Both the position numbers and the translations under genes were made by a program. The notes under the pieces were generated by a model. The model had not been told where the DNA came from, made no database searches, and worked only from the letters and a program-made list of their open reading frames with translations. From the NCBI RefSeq assembly GCF_014641855.1, contig NZ_BMII01000011.1:62001-126000 (forward strand): a DNA stretch of 64,000 bases, written 5' to 3'. This DNA is from Shewanella inventionis (lineage in GTDB: Bacteria; Pseudomonadota; Gammaproteobacteria; Enterobacterales; Shewanellaceae). Each line of letters begins with the position of its first letter. Positions within the stretch are counted from its first letter, which is position 1. Shown piece after piece: positions 25,292 through 34,284 of the stretch.

Positions 25292-25489
25292 ATGCTAATT
25301 TTGACTCGTCGTGTAGGCGAAACATTAATGATCGGTGACGAAGTCACTGTTACTGTATTAGGTGTTAAAGGTAATCAGGTGCGTATTGGTGTTAATGCAC
25401 CTAAAGAAGTCTCTGTGCACCGTGAAGAGATCTACCAACGTATTCAATCTGAGAAGTCAGATTCACCTTCTGAAGGTGGAAACTACTAA
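25292..25489 (+). CDS. csrA: Carbon storage regulator CsrA
   Basis: Dimeric RNA-binding regulator of translation and mRNA stability; its activity is antagonised by Csr small RNAs that depend on the BarA-UvrY system. The 65-residue product begins [18 protein letters not shown] and contains the RNA-contacting segment [13 protein letters not shown]. The C-terminal tail ([13 protein letters not shown]) is of normal length. Preceded by AAAGGAGCAATCG. Confidence 0.98.
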   Translation: MLILTRRVGETLMIGDEVTVTVLGVKGNQVRIGVNAPKEVSVHREEIYQRIQSEKSDSPSEGGNY

Positions 25490-25516
25490 TTTCGGCTAAT
25501 TTGTCCGATATTAACT

Positions 25517-25541
25517 AAGTCAGCTTGTGCTGGCTTTTTTG
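25517..25541 (+). terminator. Rho-independent terminator after csrA
   Basis: AAGTCAGC, a TTGT loop, GCTGGCTT (one G-T pair) and a T run, 28 nt after the csrA stop codon. Confidence 0.8.
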
Positions 25542-25692
25542 TTTTTAAGAACCTGTGTTTTTTAACCTATCGTCAAATAGGCTTTTAAAATAATATTCGT
25601 AAAAAAGAATACAGTTTTCGGGCCTTTTTGAAGCTATTATCTTCAATGTGATTAAAAACAGTTCAAATGAAGATAGGTTTCCTAAAAAGGGT

Positions 25693-25720
25693 TTGACTTA
25701 TTTTCGTCAAACAGTAATAT
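25693..25720 (+). promoter_or_regulatory. Candidate promoter of the tRNA cluster
   Basis: TTGACT and TAATAT are separated by 16 bp. They are followed by a GC-rich discriminator (GTGCGCC), as is usual for stringently controlled stable RNA promoters. It ends 15 bp before the first tRNA. Confidence 0.6.
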
Positions 25721-25735
25721 GTGCGCCAAGAAAAC

Positions 25736-25827
25736 GGAGAGGTGGCCGAGTGGCCGAAGGCGCTCCCCTGCTAAGGGAGTATGGGCTTTAACTCCCATCG
25801 AGGGTTCGAATCCCTCCTTCTCCGCCA
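25736..25827 (+). tRNA. tRNA-Ser (anticodon GCU)
   Basis: A 92-nt gene with acceptor stem GGAGAGG/CTTCTCC, a long variable arm typical of class II tRNA-Ser, anticodon loop CTGCTAA (GCU), GGTTCGAATCC in the T arm and an encoded CCA end. First gene of the cluster, corresponding in position to E. coli serV behind csrA. Confidence 0.96.
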
Positions 25828-25849
25828 TTTCTTACCATAGTTAAACGAT

Positions 25850-25926
25850 GCGGATGTAGCTCAGCTGGATAGAGTACCTGGCTACGAACCAGGCGGTCGG
25901 AGGTTCGAATCCTCCCATCCGCACCA
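25850..25926 (+). tRNA. tRNA-Arg (anticodon ACG)
   Basis: A 77-nt gene with anticodon loop CTACGAA (ACG, wobble A normally edited to inosine by TadA) and an encoded CCA. Its acceptor stem GCGGATG/CATCCGC differs from the other three Arg copies by paired changes that keep the stem intact. Confidence 0.96.
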
Positions 25927-25952
25927 TTTACTATGATGCAATAACCATGAAT

Positions 25953-26029
25953 GCGCGTGTAGCTCAGCTGGATAGAGTACCTGGCTACGAACCAGGCGGT
26001 CGGAGGTTCGAATCCTCCCACGCGCACCA
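25953..26029 (+). tRNA. tRNA-Arg (anticodon ACG)
   Basis: 77 nt, acceptor stem GCGCGTG/CACGCGC, anticodon ACG, encoded CCA. Identical in sequence to the copies at 26055 and 26298. Confidence 0.96.
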
Positions 26030-26054
26030 TTCATGTATGTAAATCCCAAATTTC

Positions 26055-26131
26055 GCGCGTGTAGCTCAGCTGGATAGAGTACCTGGCTACGAACCAGGCG
26101 GTCGGAGGTTCGAATCCTCCCACGCGCACCA
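26055..26131 (+). tRNA. tRNA-Arg (anticodon ACG)
   Basis: 77 nt, identical to the preceding copy, with a short AT-rich spacer of 25 nt between them. Confidence 0.96.
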
Positions 26132-26138
26132 TTTTTGC

Positions 26139-26230
26139 GGAGAGGTGGCCGAGTGGCCGAAGGCGCTCCCCTGCTAAGGGAGTATGGGCTTTAACTCCCA
26201 TCGAGGGTTCGAATCCCTCCTTCTCCGCCA
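26139..26230 (+). tRNA. tRNA-Ser (anticodon GCU), second copy
   Basis: 92 nt, identical to the tRNA-Ser at 25736 and only 7 nt after the preceding tRNA-Arg. It interrupts the Arg series, which suggests duplication of a Ser-Arg segment within the cluster. Confidence 0.96.
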
Positions 26231-26297
26231 TTCATTGTTTTGTCTATTAGCTATAATAGTAACGATAAAATATTGATTGGCATGTTGTACCGATTTT

Positions 26298-26374
26298 GCG
26301 CGTGTAGCTCAGCTGGATAGAGTACCTGGCTACGAACCAGGCGGTCGGAGGTTCGAATCCTCCCACGCGCACCA
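26298..26374 (+). tRNA. tRNA-Arg (anticodon ACG)
   Basis: 77 nt, same sequence as the second and third Arg copies. Last gene of the cluster, followed directly by a terminator. Confidence 0.96.
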
Positions 26375-26380
26375 TAATAG

Positions 26381-26412
26381 AAACGCCCTGTATAATTACA
26401 GGGCGTTTTTTT
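26381..26412 (+). terminator. Terminator of the tRNA cluster
   Basis: AACGCCCTGTA and TACAGGGCGTT form an 11-bp stem with a TAAT loop followed by seven T residues, 6 nt after the last tRNA. Confidence 0.92.
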
Positions 26413-26480
26413 ATGGATAAAATTAAAGTTCGAATTGTTGCACTTGCCTCGACTGAAGCATTGGTATGAGTATTCACAGC

Positions 26481-26700
26481 AATTAGCGCTTCAAAACTAC
26501 CGCTTAAACTATCGCTTAAACTATCGCTTCAAACTTTCACTTCAATTTAGCGCTTCCAACTACAGATCCAAATTACCGCTTCAAAACTATCGCTTCAAAC
26601 TTTCACTTCAATTTAGCACTTCAATTTAGCACTTCAAATTAGCGCTTCAAACTGTCACTTCAAATTAGTGCTTCCCAATCAACAGTTCCAATTAGCGTCA
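26481..26700. repeat. Array of degenerate 12-14 bp repeats
   Basis: About 16 imperfect units with a consensus near AAACTATCGCTTC, varying as AATTTAGCACTTC, AAATTAGCGCTTC and AAACTTTCACTTC. A block of about 40 bp (ACTATCGCTTCAAACTTTCA and what follows) occurs twice, showing duplication of groups of units. The unit length is not a multiple of three throughout, and the 64-codon frame across it (26435-26629) is low-complexity, so I read it as non-coding. It lies downstream of the tRNA terminator. Confidence 0.75.
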
Positions 26701-27341
26701 GCTAATACCTACATTACCCTCATTTTATGCTCTATTGCCCTCTGTAATGCCTTTTGGCCTAACTATTCTGTTTACAAATCGATCATGCCATACGAGTGTT
26801 TAAATGATACCTGGGACTAAAAAGGGGCAACACAGAGTTTGTGTGGATTTGTATTCACATAAAATGAGTAAATAAACATTTGTTGGCTTGAGTAGAAATT
26901 AATGTGCACCATGTTGTTATGTTATTTAATCGTTAATTTTAACGATTTTATTGTGTATCAGTAAAAAAAGGCTTGGATATTGTGGAATCTTTATTTTTAT
27001 GGTGTTTATTTTGGGTTTTATTAACCTGCACCGATGTTGGGCGTTTATTATGGTAAGACCAATTTACAAAAGGATAGTATTGTAGTCATTTTTTGTTTAT
27101 ATTTTGTGACAAGATTTTGGGTTTGACGTGTTTAAATAAGCCGTTTAACTCAGATAAACCACGGTGTTGAATGACGTTTGATTTGAATATTTATGCTTGC
27201 TTAATTAGCTTGCTGTTAATGTTGGGGGCAATGTGTGATTTTTTTGAGAGTTAACTGCGGGATAAATATCCATATCGCATTGATTTAAAACATATTGCTC
27301 AAATCTGCTGATTTTAATTGTTTGATAAAAAGTGAGGAAAC
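26701..27341. other. Long AT-rich intergenic region before oadG
   Basis: About 640 bp with no credible reading frame on either strand and no clear hairpin terminator. It presumably contains the oadGAB promoter; AGTGAGGAAAC lies directly before the oadG ATG. I see no recognisable RNA gene. Confidence 0.45.
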
Positions 27342-27584
27342 ATGACATCGATATCTGAGCAATTATCGGATGCGCTGGGCATCATGATAATGGGCATGGG
27401 CTTAGTGTTTACTTTTTTAAGTATCTTAATCGTAGGTATTGGCATTGTTGCAAAGCTTTTTCCTGCACCGGTAGCAGACATTGCTGCACCGCAAGCACCT
27501 TCTCGTACAGCACAAGCGACTAGCTTAGATCCTAAGTTAGTGGCAGCAATCACCTCTGCGATACATCAATACCGCGCTAAATAA
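27342..27584 (+). CDS. oadG: Oxaloacetate decarboxylase gamma subunit OadG
   Basis: Small membrane subunit that anchors OadA to OadB in the sodium-pumping decarboxylase. The 80-residue product has one membrane segment (about residues 12-38, [20 protein letters not shown]) and a hydrophilic tail with Ala and Pro. The C-terminal part [17 protein letters not shown] is typical of the family. It lies 13 nt before oadA. Confidence 0.92.
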   Translation: MTSISEQLSDALGIMIMGMGLVFTFLSILIVGIGIVAKLFPAPVADIAAPQAPSRTAQATSLDPKLVAAITSAIHQYRAK

Positions 27585-27597
27585 TTTTGGAGTCATT

Positions 27598-29424
27598 ATG
27601 AGTAAGCCATTAGCATTAACCGATGTCGCACTGCGTGACGCCCATCAATCACTACTCGCAACGCGTTTACGTATTGACGATATGTTGCCGATTGCTCCTT
27701 TGTTAGACAAAGTTGGATACTGGTCACTTGAGTCTTGGGGCGGAGCGACCTTCGACTCTTGCATTCGTTATCTTGGAGAAGATCCTTGGGATCGCATTCG
27801 TGAATTAAAAAAAGCCATGCCAAATACGCCGCAGCAAATGTTATTGCGTGGGCAAAATCTTTTAGGCTACCGTCATTATGCCGATGATGTAGTAACTCGT
27901 TTTGTTGAGCGCGCTCATACCAACGGTGTGGATGTGTTCCGTATTTTTGATGCAATGAACGATGTGCGTAACCTTGAAACCGCTGTAAAAGCGGTTAAAA
28001 ACGTTGGTGGACACGCCCAGGGCACCATTTCATTTACCACAAGCCCAGTGCACACCATAGATACATGGGTGGATATGGCTAAGCGTTTAGAAGACATGGG
28101 CGCAGATTCGTTATGTATTAAAGACATGGCTGGCTTGCTTAAGCCTATGCAAGCCTATGAGCTCATTAGCCGCTTAAAGTCGCAAACCGATTTAATGGTC
28201 TCAATGCATTGCCATGCTACAACAGGTTTAAGCACGGCAACCTATCAAAAAGCTATTGAGGCAGGAGTCGATGTTTTAGATACCGCGATATCATCAATGA
28301 GCCAAACCTATGGTCATAGCGCCACTGAAACGCTTGTTGCTATGGTAGAAGATACCGACAGAGCTACCGGCTATGACATGGTGTTGCTTGAAGAAATTGC
28401 CGCTTATTTCCGAGATGTTCGTAAAAAGTACGTCCGTTTTGAAGGTGCATTAAAAGGAATTGATTCACGTATTTTACGTGCTCAAGTGCCGGGCGGCATG
28501 TTAACCAACATGGAAAACCAATTAAAAGAGCAGGGCGCAGCAGACAAAATGGATGCCGTGCTTGAAGAGATCCCACGGGTACGTGAAGATCTTGGCTTTT
28601 TACCTTTAGTGACACCCACATCACAAATCGTTGGCTCTCAGTCAGTGATTAACGTATTGATGGGTGAGCGCTACAAGTCGATGACTAAAGAGACCGAAGG
28701 AGTATTAAAAGGTGAGTATGGCGCAACGCCAGCGCCGGTTAATGCTGAACTGCAAGCACGCGTATTAAAAGGCGAACAGCCTATTACCTGTCGCCCTGCA
28801 GATTTAATTGCTCCAGAGCTTGATAAATTGCGCACAGAATTAGCAGAAAAGGCCAAAGAGCAAGGTTTTGCGTTAGCCACTGAATCAGATGACGATGTAA
28901 TGACCTATGCACTTTTCAATCAAATTGGTTTGCAGTTCTTAAAAAATCGCGGCAATCCAGATGCATTTGAACCTGTGCCGAGTGCGGACGATTTGCAAGT
29001 GAAAGCAGACAAAGGGCCACAAACCTATACGGTCAACGTTGAGGGGCAAAGCTTTGTAGTTGAAGTGAGTGAAGGTGGCGACATCAGCCAAATTACTCCA
29101 ACTGCCGCACCCGTTGCAGCAAGTGCAGCAAGTGCAGCAAGTGCAGCAAGTGCAGCAAGTGCAGCAAGTGCAGCACCAGCGCAAGCAACTCCAGCACCTG
29201 TCGGTGAAGTTAAGTGCAGTATGTCAGCGCCTCTCTCAGGTAATATTTTTAAAGTGCTCGTAAATAATGGCCAAGCGGTTAAAACCGGCGAGGTGTTAAT
29301 TATTTTGGAAGCGATGAAAATGGAAACTGAAATTCGTGCTCCACAAGATGGCGTGATAACCCATCTTGCGGTGAAGCAAGGCGACAGTGTAAATGTCGGT
29401 TCTGCATTACTTGCATTAGCATAA
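27598..29424 (+). CDS. oadA: Oxaloacetate decarboxylase alpha subunit OadA
   Basis: Carboxyltransferase and biotin carrier subunit: it moves the carboxyl group of oxaloacetate to biotin, giving pyruvate. The 608-residue product has the N-terminal carboxyltransferase barrel with [28 protein letters not shown] and [11 protein letters not shown] conserved middle domain is followed by a low-complexity Ala-Ser linker (about 507-525) and the biotinyl domain with the target Lys in [15 protein letters not shown] precedes the ATG. Second gene of oadGAB. Confidence 0.97.
   Translation: MSKPLALTDVALRDAHQSLLATRLRIDDMLPIAPLLDKVGYWSLESWGGATFDSCIRYLGEDPWDRIRELKKAMPNTPQQMLLRGQNLLGYRHYADDVVTRFVERAHTNGVDVFRIFDAMNDVRNLETAVKAVKNVGGHAQGTISFTTSPVHTIDTWVDMAKRLEDMGADSLCIKDMAGLLKPMQAYELISRLKSQTDLMVSMHCHATTGLSTATYQKAIEAGVDVLDTAISSMSQTYGHSATETLVAMVEDTDRATGYDMVLLEEIAAYFRDVRKKYVRFEGALKGIDSRILRAQVPGGMLTNMENQLKEQGAADKMDAVLEEIPRVREDLGFLPLVTPTSQIVGSQSVINVLMGERYKSMTKETEGVLKGEYGATPAPVNAELQARVLKGEQPITCRPADLIAPELDKLRTELAEKAKEQGFALATESDDDVMTYALFNQIGLQFLKNRGNPDAFEPVPSADDLQVKADKGPQTYTVNVEGQSFVVEVSEGGDISQITPTAAPVAASAASAASAASAASAASAAPAQATPAPVGEVKCSMSAPLSGNIFKVLVNNGQAVKTGEVLIILEAMKMETEIRAPQDGVITHLAVKQGDSVNVGSALLALA
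29116..29174 (+). repeat. 9-bp tandem repeat in the oadA linker
   Basis: About six and a half copies of GCAGCAAGT encode Ala-Ala-Ser repeats in the flexible linker before the biotinyl domain. The repeats are identical at DNA level, so copy number could change by slippage while staying in frame. Confidence 0.9.
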
Positions 29425-29433
29425 GAGGTCAAA

Positions 29434-30564
29434 ATGGAAGGATTAATGGCCTTTTGGTCTGAAACGGGGATCGCAAATTTCTCTGGTGGGCAACTGCTGA
29501 TGATGGCAGTTGGATGTTTGTTATTGTTTTTAGCTATTGCAAAAGGGTTCGAACCACTATTGTTGTTGCCGATTGGTTTTGGTGCAATTTTAGCTAATAT
29601 TCCAAATGCAGGTTTTACAGAAGAAGGCGGTTTACTTTATTTTGCCTATCACGTAGGAATTGAGACTGGAGTATTCCCTCTGCTGATATTTATGGGTGTT
29701 GGTGCATTAACTGATTTTGGTGCATTAATTGCCAACCCTAAAACCTTGTTATTAGGCGCAGCGGCACAGTTTGGTATTTTTGCCACCTTGTTAGGCGCAA
29801 TTGCACTTAATGCGGTACCTGGTTTTGCGTTTACCATGCAAGATGCAGCTGCTATTGCCATTATTGGTGGTGCAGACGGCCCAACCGCGATTTTCTTAGC
29901 CTCTAAGCTGGCGCCAGAATTGTTAGGTGCTATTGCGGTTGCCGCATATTCTTATATGGCACTGGTACCGCTGATCCAGCCACCGATAATGAAATTGCTG
30001 ACAACCAAAGCGGAGCGCGCCATCAAAATGGAGCAGCTGCGTGAAGTGAGCAAAAAAGAAAAAATCATATTTCCATTAATGGTATTGGGGATGACCATTC
30101 TGTTTTTGCCAGCTGCAACGCCTTTAGTCGGGATGTTTTGCCTGGGTAATTTAATGAAAGAGTCGGGTGTGGTTGATCGTTTGTCTAAAACAGCGCAAAA
30201 CGAATTAATCAACATTGTGACGATATTTTTAGGGCTCGCAGTGGGCTCTAAATTATCCGCAGATCAGTTTTTACGCATTGAAACCTTCGGTATTTTAGTA
30301 CTAGGTGCAGTGGCATTTAGTATCGGAACAGCTGCCGGAGTGCTCATGGCAAAGCTGATGTGTAAGCTTTCTGGCGGAAAGGTTAACCCATTAATAGGCG
30401 CAGCAGGAGTCTCAGCAGTGCCTATGGCTGCAAGGGTAGTTAACAAAGTCGGTTTAGAGTCTAATGACCAAAACTTTTTATTGATGCATGCGATGGGCCC
30501 AAATGTGGCTGGTGTACTCGGCAGTGCCGTTGCTGCTGGGGTATTGCTTGCGGTACTTGGTTAA
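29434..30564 (+). CDS. oadB: Oxaloacetate decarboxylase beta subunit OadB
   Basis: Integral membrane subunit that decarboxylates carboxybiotin and exports sodium ions. The 376-residue product is strongly hydrophobic with about nine to eleven membrane segments. It carries the family signatures [15 protein letters not shown] (with the sodium-site Asp) and [19 protein letters not shown]. It lies 9 nt after oadA and is the last gene of the operon. Confidence 0.96.
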   Translation: MEGLMAFWSETGIANFSGGQLLMMAVGCLLLFLAIAKGFEPLLLLPIGFGAILANIPNAGFTEEGGLLYFAYHVGIETGVFPLLIFMGVGALTDFGALIANPKTLLLGAAAQFGIFATLLGAIALNAVPGFAFTMQDAAAIAIIGGADGPTAIFLASKLAPELLGAIAVAAYSYMALVPLIQPPIMKLLTTKAERAIKMEQLREVSKKEKIIFPLMVLGMTILFLPAATPLVGMFCLGNLMKESGVVDRLSKTAQNELINIVTIFLGLAVGSKLSADQFLRIETFGILVLGAVAFSIGTAAGVLMAKLMCKLSGGKVNPLIGAAGVSAVPMAARVVNKVGLESNDQNFLLMHAMGPNVAGVLGSAVAAGVLLAVLG

Positions 30565-30615
30565 CAACAAGTGTCGATATAACCATAAATTGATATTTAG
30601 GTAGTTTTACTGATT

Positions 30616-30648
30616 AAAAAAGCCAGTGCCAACGCACTGGCTTTTTGT
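30616..30648 (+). terminator. Terminator of oadGAB
   Basis: An A run, AGCCAGTGC, a 4-nt loop, GCACTGGCT and a T run, 52 nt after the oadB stop codon. Confidence 0.9.
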
Positions 30649-30796
30649 TTTTTGATATACCTCTTTTGGAACATGTTGGTGCGTTATAGTTGTAATGTTG
30701 CACTATTATGGTATTACACCCTGTGAGCGAGTTTGTGAATATTTAAATTAAATCAGTGTGTTAAAAGGTTGGCACGAATGATGAATATTAAACAAT

Positions 30797-30856
30797 ACAC
30801 GTTATAAGAGTTATATAGTTGCATTAATTTCATTAAGTTATTGATATGTAACGTGT
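30797..30856 (+). promoter_or_regulatory. Long-range inverted repeat in the nitrate transporter leader
   Basis: ACACGTTA (30797-30804) and TAACGTGT (30849-30856) are perfect complements enclosing 44 AT-rich nt. It lies 17 nt before a terminator-like hairpin, so it could be part of a leader RNA fold. Its role is inference. Confidence 0.4.
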
Positions 30857-30873
30857 AAAAACTAATTTTTAGC

Positions 30874-30921
30874 AAAGGCGCTATCGAGATATTCCTTTAT
30901 GGATATCCGGGCGCTTTTTTT
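30874..30921 (+). terminator. Terminator-like hairpin (possible attenuator) upstream of the nitrate ABC operon
   Basis: AAAGGCGC and GCGCTTT (one bulged G), with the inner arms GATATTCC and GGATATC (one bulged T) and a TTTAT loop, end in a run of seven T. It is 31 nt upstream of the binding-protein ATG and about 225 nt downstream of the previous operon's own terminator. It is therefore well placed for transcription attenuation of the nrt-type operon. Klebsiella nasF is controlled in this way by the ANTAR protein NasR; a NasR/NasT-type mechanism here is a hypothesis only. Confidence 0.6.
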
Positions 30922-30951
30922 GTGGCCAATTTTCATCAATGGGGAATTAAC

Positions 30952-32340
30952 ATGACTTGGACAACATCGGTAACACAGCATTTACTAAAACCGCTCATCA
31001 TAGGGATAACAATAGGTACTAGCTTGTGCATAAGTTCTGTTAGTGCAGAAGTGGGCTACCCAGAAAAAGAAGAACTTAAGTTTGGTTTCATTAAATTAAC
31101 TGACATGGCTCCTATCGCGATTGCTTATGAAAAGGGCTATTTCGAAGAAGAAGGTTTGTACGTCAGCATCGAAGCACAAGCCAACTGGAAAGTCTTGCTT
31201 GATGGCGTCATCGATGGCCGTCTTGATGGTGCGCATATGTTAGCGGGTCAGCCGATTGCTGCCACTATAGGGTATGGCACTAAAGCTCATATTATTACTC
31301 CATTTTCAATGGACTTGAATGGTAACGCGATTACGGTATCAAATGATGTGTGGGCCAAAATGAAGCCTCATATTGCAAAGCAGCCTGATGGTTTTCCAGT
31401 TCACCCGATTAAAGCCGATTCGCTTAAACCTGTCGTAGAAGAATTTAAAGCCGCAGGTAAGCCTTTTAATATGGGGATGGTATTTCCGGTGTCGACTCAT
31501 AATTACGAGCTTCGTTATTGGCTAGCCGCAGGAGGTATCCACCCAGGATTTTACGCACCGCACAAGGGTGATACGTCAGGGCAAATCGATGCACAGGCGC
31601 TCTTGTCGGTTACGCCGCCGCCACAAATGCCATCGACACTAGAAGCGGGAACGATTAATGGCTACTGCGTTGGAGAGCCCTGGAATCAACAGGCGGTGTT
31701 TAAAGGTATTGGGGTACCTGTCGTCACTGATTATGAGATCTGGAAAGATAACCCTGAAAAAGTTTTTGGCATTACTGCTGAGTTTGCTGAAAAATACCCA
31801 AACACCACAATACGCTTAACACGCGCACTTATTCGAGCTGCAAAATGGTTAGATGACAATAACAATGGTAACCGTCCAGAAGCGGTAAAAATATTATCGC
31901 AACCTAATTACGTTGGGGCAGACTATGACGTGATTGCCAACAGCATGACAGGCACCTTTGAATATGAAAAAGGCGATAAGCGTTCAGTACCAGACTTCAA
32001 CGTATTTTTTAGACATAACGCCACTTATCCTTACTATTCAGATGCCATTTGGTATTTAACTCAAATGCGCCGTTGGGGGCAAATTGAGCAAGATCAGTCA
32101 GATGAATGGTACAAAGATATTGCCACAAAGGTATACCGTCCAGATATCTATGCTAAAGCTGCAAAATCTTTGATAGACGATAAATTAATCCCTGCCAGTG
32201 CGTTTCCAGACTTTAGTAAAGAAACGGGTTTCAAGGCGCCACAAACTCACTTTATTGACAATTTAACCTATGACGGTACTCAGCCCAATGCTTATATCAA
32301 TTCATTTACGATTGGTTTAAAGCAAGGCGATAAATTGTAA
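30952..32340 (+). CDS. Nitrate-type ABC transporter substrate-binding protein (NrtA/CmpA family)
   Basis: Periplasmic binding protein of an NrtABC-like importer, probably for nitrate or nitrite. The 462-residue product starts with a signal peptide (cleavage likely after SVSA, about residue 34). The mature part has [50 protein letters not shown] and [13 protein letters not shown], typical of the NrtA/CmpA family, whose ligands are nitrate or bicarbonate. ATG 30952 with GGGGAATTAAC upstream is preferred over the frame start 30 nt earlier, which falls right after the hairpin. First gene of a four-gene unit. Confidence 0.85.
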   Translation: MTWTTSVTQHLLKPLIIGITIGTSLCISSVSAEVGYPEKEELKFGFIKLTDMAPIAIAYEKGYFEEEGLYVSIEAQANWKVLLDGVIDGRLDGAHMLAGQPIAATIGYGTKAHIITPFSMDLNGNAITVSNDVWAKMKPHIAKQPDGFPVHPIKADSLKPVVEEFKAAGKPFNMGMVFPVSTHNYELRYWLAAGGIHPGFYAPHKGDTSGQIDAQALLSVTPPPQMPSTLEAGTINGYCVGEPWNQQAVFKGIGVPVVTDYEIWKDNPEKVFGITAEFAEKYPNTTIRLTRALIRAAKWLDDNNNGNRPEAVKILSQPNYVGADYDVIANSMTGTFEYEKGDKRSVPDFNVFFRHNATYPYYSDAIWYLTQMRRWGQIEQDQSDEWYKDIATKVYRPDIYAKAAKSLIDDKLIPASAFPDFSKETGFKAPQTHFIDNLTYDGTQPNAYINSFTIGLKQGDKL

Positions 32341-32358
32341 CAACCAAAGGAGTACTAG

Positions 32359-33342
32359 ATGAACAGTCTTACATCGATTGCCCCTAATCGCCTACTTGAA
32401 CAAGGTCGAAAGGCAGCTGTTATGCTAAAAATATCTGAACTAAGTAAAGTGATCTTATTACCGTTTATTGGCATTGCTATCTTTTTAGTGATGTGGACCG
32501 TGACAGCAAACAGTATTGACACCTCACTAGGGAAATTTCCTGGTCCTGTGGCTGTGGTTGAGCAATTTGAAAACTTGTACTCAGAGCATGTCACCGAACG
32601 CGAAAAAGCACAGGCATTTTATCAACGCCAAGATGAGCGAAATGCGGCTAGGTTGGCAAAAGATCCCAGCTATGAAGTCAAAATCCGCAACTACACGGGT
32701 AAAGAAACCTTTTGGGATCAAATCGTCACTAGCTTAGTGACAGTGATGAGCGGCTTTATATTGGCAGCCGTTATCGCCATCCCTTTAGGTATTTGGATGG
32801 GGCTGAGCCGCAGTTTACAAGCGGCAATCAACCCTATTATTCAAATTTTTAAACCGGTATCACCACTTGCCTGGCTGCCTTTGGTCACAATGGTGGTGAG
32901 TGCGGTGTATGTGTCGCCAGATCCTATGGTGTCTAAATCGTTTATTAATTCAATGCTAACGGTCACCTTATGTAGTGTGTGGCCGATGATAATTAATACC
33001 GCAATAGGGGTGTCGAGCATCGACAATGACTTGATTAATGTGAGTAAAGTGCTGCGATTATCGGCTATCACCCATGTGCAAAAAATTGTGTTACCTGCCT
33101 CCATCCCAATGATATTTACCGGGATGCGTTTATCCCTTGGTGTTGCCTGGATGGTATTAATTGCCGCTGAAATGTTAGCCCAAAACCCAGGTTTAGGTAA
33201 GTTTGTTTGGGATGAGTTTCAAAACGGCAGTTCTGATTCATTAGCTCGGATTATGGCTGCTGTTGTGGTGATAGGCTTTATCGGCTTTTTACTCGACCGG
33301 GGTATTCTCGCATTACAACGCTGGGTGTCGTGGGACCAATAA
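32359..33342 (+). CDS. Nitrate-type ABC transporter permease (NrtB family)
   Basis: Inner-membrane permease. The 327-residue product has a first membrane segment near residues 32-50, a hydrophilic stretch (about 65-120), then a block of five or six membrane segments with the ATPase-contact EAA-type region FKPVSPLAWLPL, and IFTGMRLSLGVAWMVLIAAEML toward the C-terminus. AAGGAGTACTAG precedes the ATG. It lies 18 nt after the binding protein and 10 nt before the ATPase gene. Confidence 0.88.
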   Translation: MNSLTSIAPNRLLEQGRKAAVMLKISELSKVILLPFIGIAIFLVMWTVTANSIDTSLGKFPGPVAVVEQFENLYSEHVTEREKAQAFYQRQDERNAARLAKDPSYEVKIRNYTGKETFWDQIVTSLVTVMSGFILAAVIAIPLGIWMGLSRSLQAAINPIIQIFKPVSPLAWLPLVTMVVSAVYVSPDPMVSKSFINSMLTVTLCSVWPMIINTAIGVSSIDNDLINVSKVLRLSAITHVQKIVLPASIPMIFTGMRLSLGVAWMVLIAAEMLAQNPGLGKFVWDEFQNGSSDSLARIMAAVVVIGFIGFLLDRGILALQRWVSWDQ

Positions 33343-33352
33343 GGAAAACACT

Positions 33353-34222
33353 ATGAGTTCATTTTTAGAAATTAGCGGCGTTGACATGGTGTTTCCAACG
33401 CCTAAAGGATCATTTACAGCCCTAAAGGATGTCAATTTAAAGATTAATAAAGGCGAGTTTGTGTCATTAATTGGCCACTCAGGCTGCGGAAAATCAACGG
33501 TATTAAATATTGTTGCAGGTTTATATCAAGCCAGTTCCGGTGGGGTGATTTTAAAAAATGCAGAGGTGAAAGAGCCCGGGCCTGAGCGAGCTGTGGTGTT
33601 TCAAAACCATTCGTTACTGCCATGGCTAAGTACCTACCAAAACGTTGAACTGGCAGTGAAAAAGGTATTTTCCGGCAAAATGAGCAAAACGGAAATGAAG
33701 CAGTGGATTGAACACAATTTGCAATTGGTTCACATGGATCATGCAATGCACAAACGTCCGGGGGAGATTTCTGGTGGTATGAAGCAAAGAGTCGGTATTG
33801 CTAGGGCACTGGCTATGCAACCAGAAGTATTACTCATGGATGAACCCTTTGGCGCGCTAGATGCGCTCACAAGGGCACACATGCAAGACTCTCTGATGGA
33901 AATTCAGAGCCAGCTCAATAATACCGTGATTATGATTACTCACGATGTCGATGAAGCCGTGTTGTTGTCTGACAAAATTGTCATGATGACCAATGGACCA
34001 GAAGCAACTGTGGGTGAAATCTTATCAGTTAAACTTGAACGTCCCAGAAACCGCTTAGCCTTAGCTCAAGATACCGAATACAACCGATTGCGTTCTGAAG
34101 TGCTTAAATTTTTGTATGAGAAGCAACGCAAAGTTCAATCTTTTACAAATAAACAAGCATCTAAAATGCAGGGTATGTCACAACAAACAAGTCATAAAGC
34201 CATTAAAGTGATCAGCAGTTAA
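33353..34222 (+). CDS. Nitrate-type ABC transporter ATP-binding protein
   Basis: Cytoplasmic ATPase of the importer. The 289-residue product has Walker A GHSGCGKSTVLN, Q-loop VFQNHSLLPWLS, ABC signature ISGGMKQRVGIARAL, Walker B VLLMDEPFGALD and the H-loop ITHDVDEAV. It is a single-domain protein like NrtD/NasD, without the binding-protein fusion of cyanobacterial NrtC. The C-terminal extension is basic and not conserved to my knowledge. Confidence 0.9.
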   Translation: MSSFLEISGVDMVFPTPKGSFTALKDVNLKINKGEFVSLIGHSGCGKSTVLNIVAGLYQASSGGVILKNAEVKEPGPERAVVFQNHSLLPWLSTYQNVELAVKKVFSGKMSKTEMKQWIEHNLQLVHMDHAMHKRPGEISGGMKQRVGIARALAMQPEVLLMDEPFGALDALTRAHMQDSLMEIQSQLNNTVIMITHDVDEAVLLSDKIVMMTNGPEATVGEILSVKLERPRNRLALAQDTEYNRLRSEVLKFLYEKQRKVQSFTNKQASKMQGMSQQTSHKAIKVISS

Positions 34223-34284
34223 CTTGCTGGTCGTGCGATTACGCTTTAACGCGTGTAAATAACTTAAAAAATAAGGGATGTAAG

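Noticed and set aside
25788-26477. Three minus-strand frames containing GGFEPPTAWFVARYSIQLSYTR
   Set aside because: They are antisense translations of the tRNA-Arg and tRNA-Ser genes, a well-known false gene call.
26435-26629. Open frame of 64 codons across the repeat array
   Set aside because: It is entirely made of the degenerate repeats, low in complexity, and has no ribosome-binding site or known similarity.
26481-26700. CRISPR array
   Set aside because: Units are 12-14 bp, imperfect and contiguous with no unique spacers, and there are no cas genes in the window.
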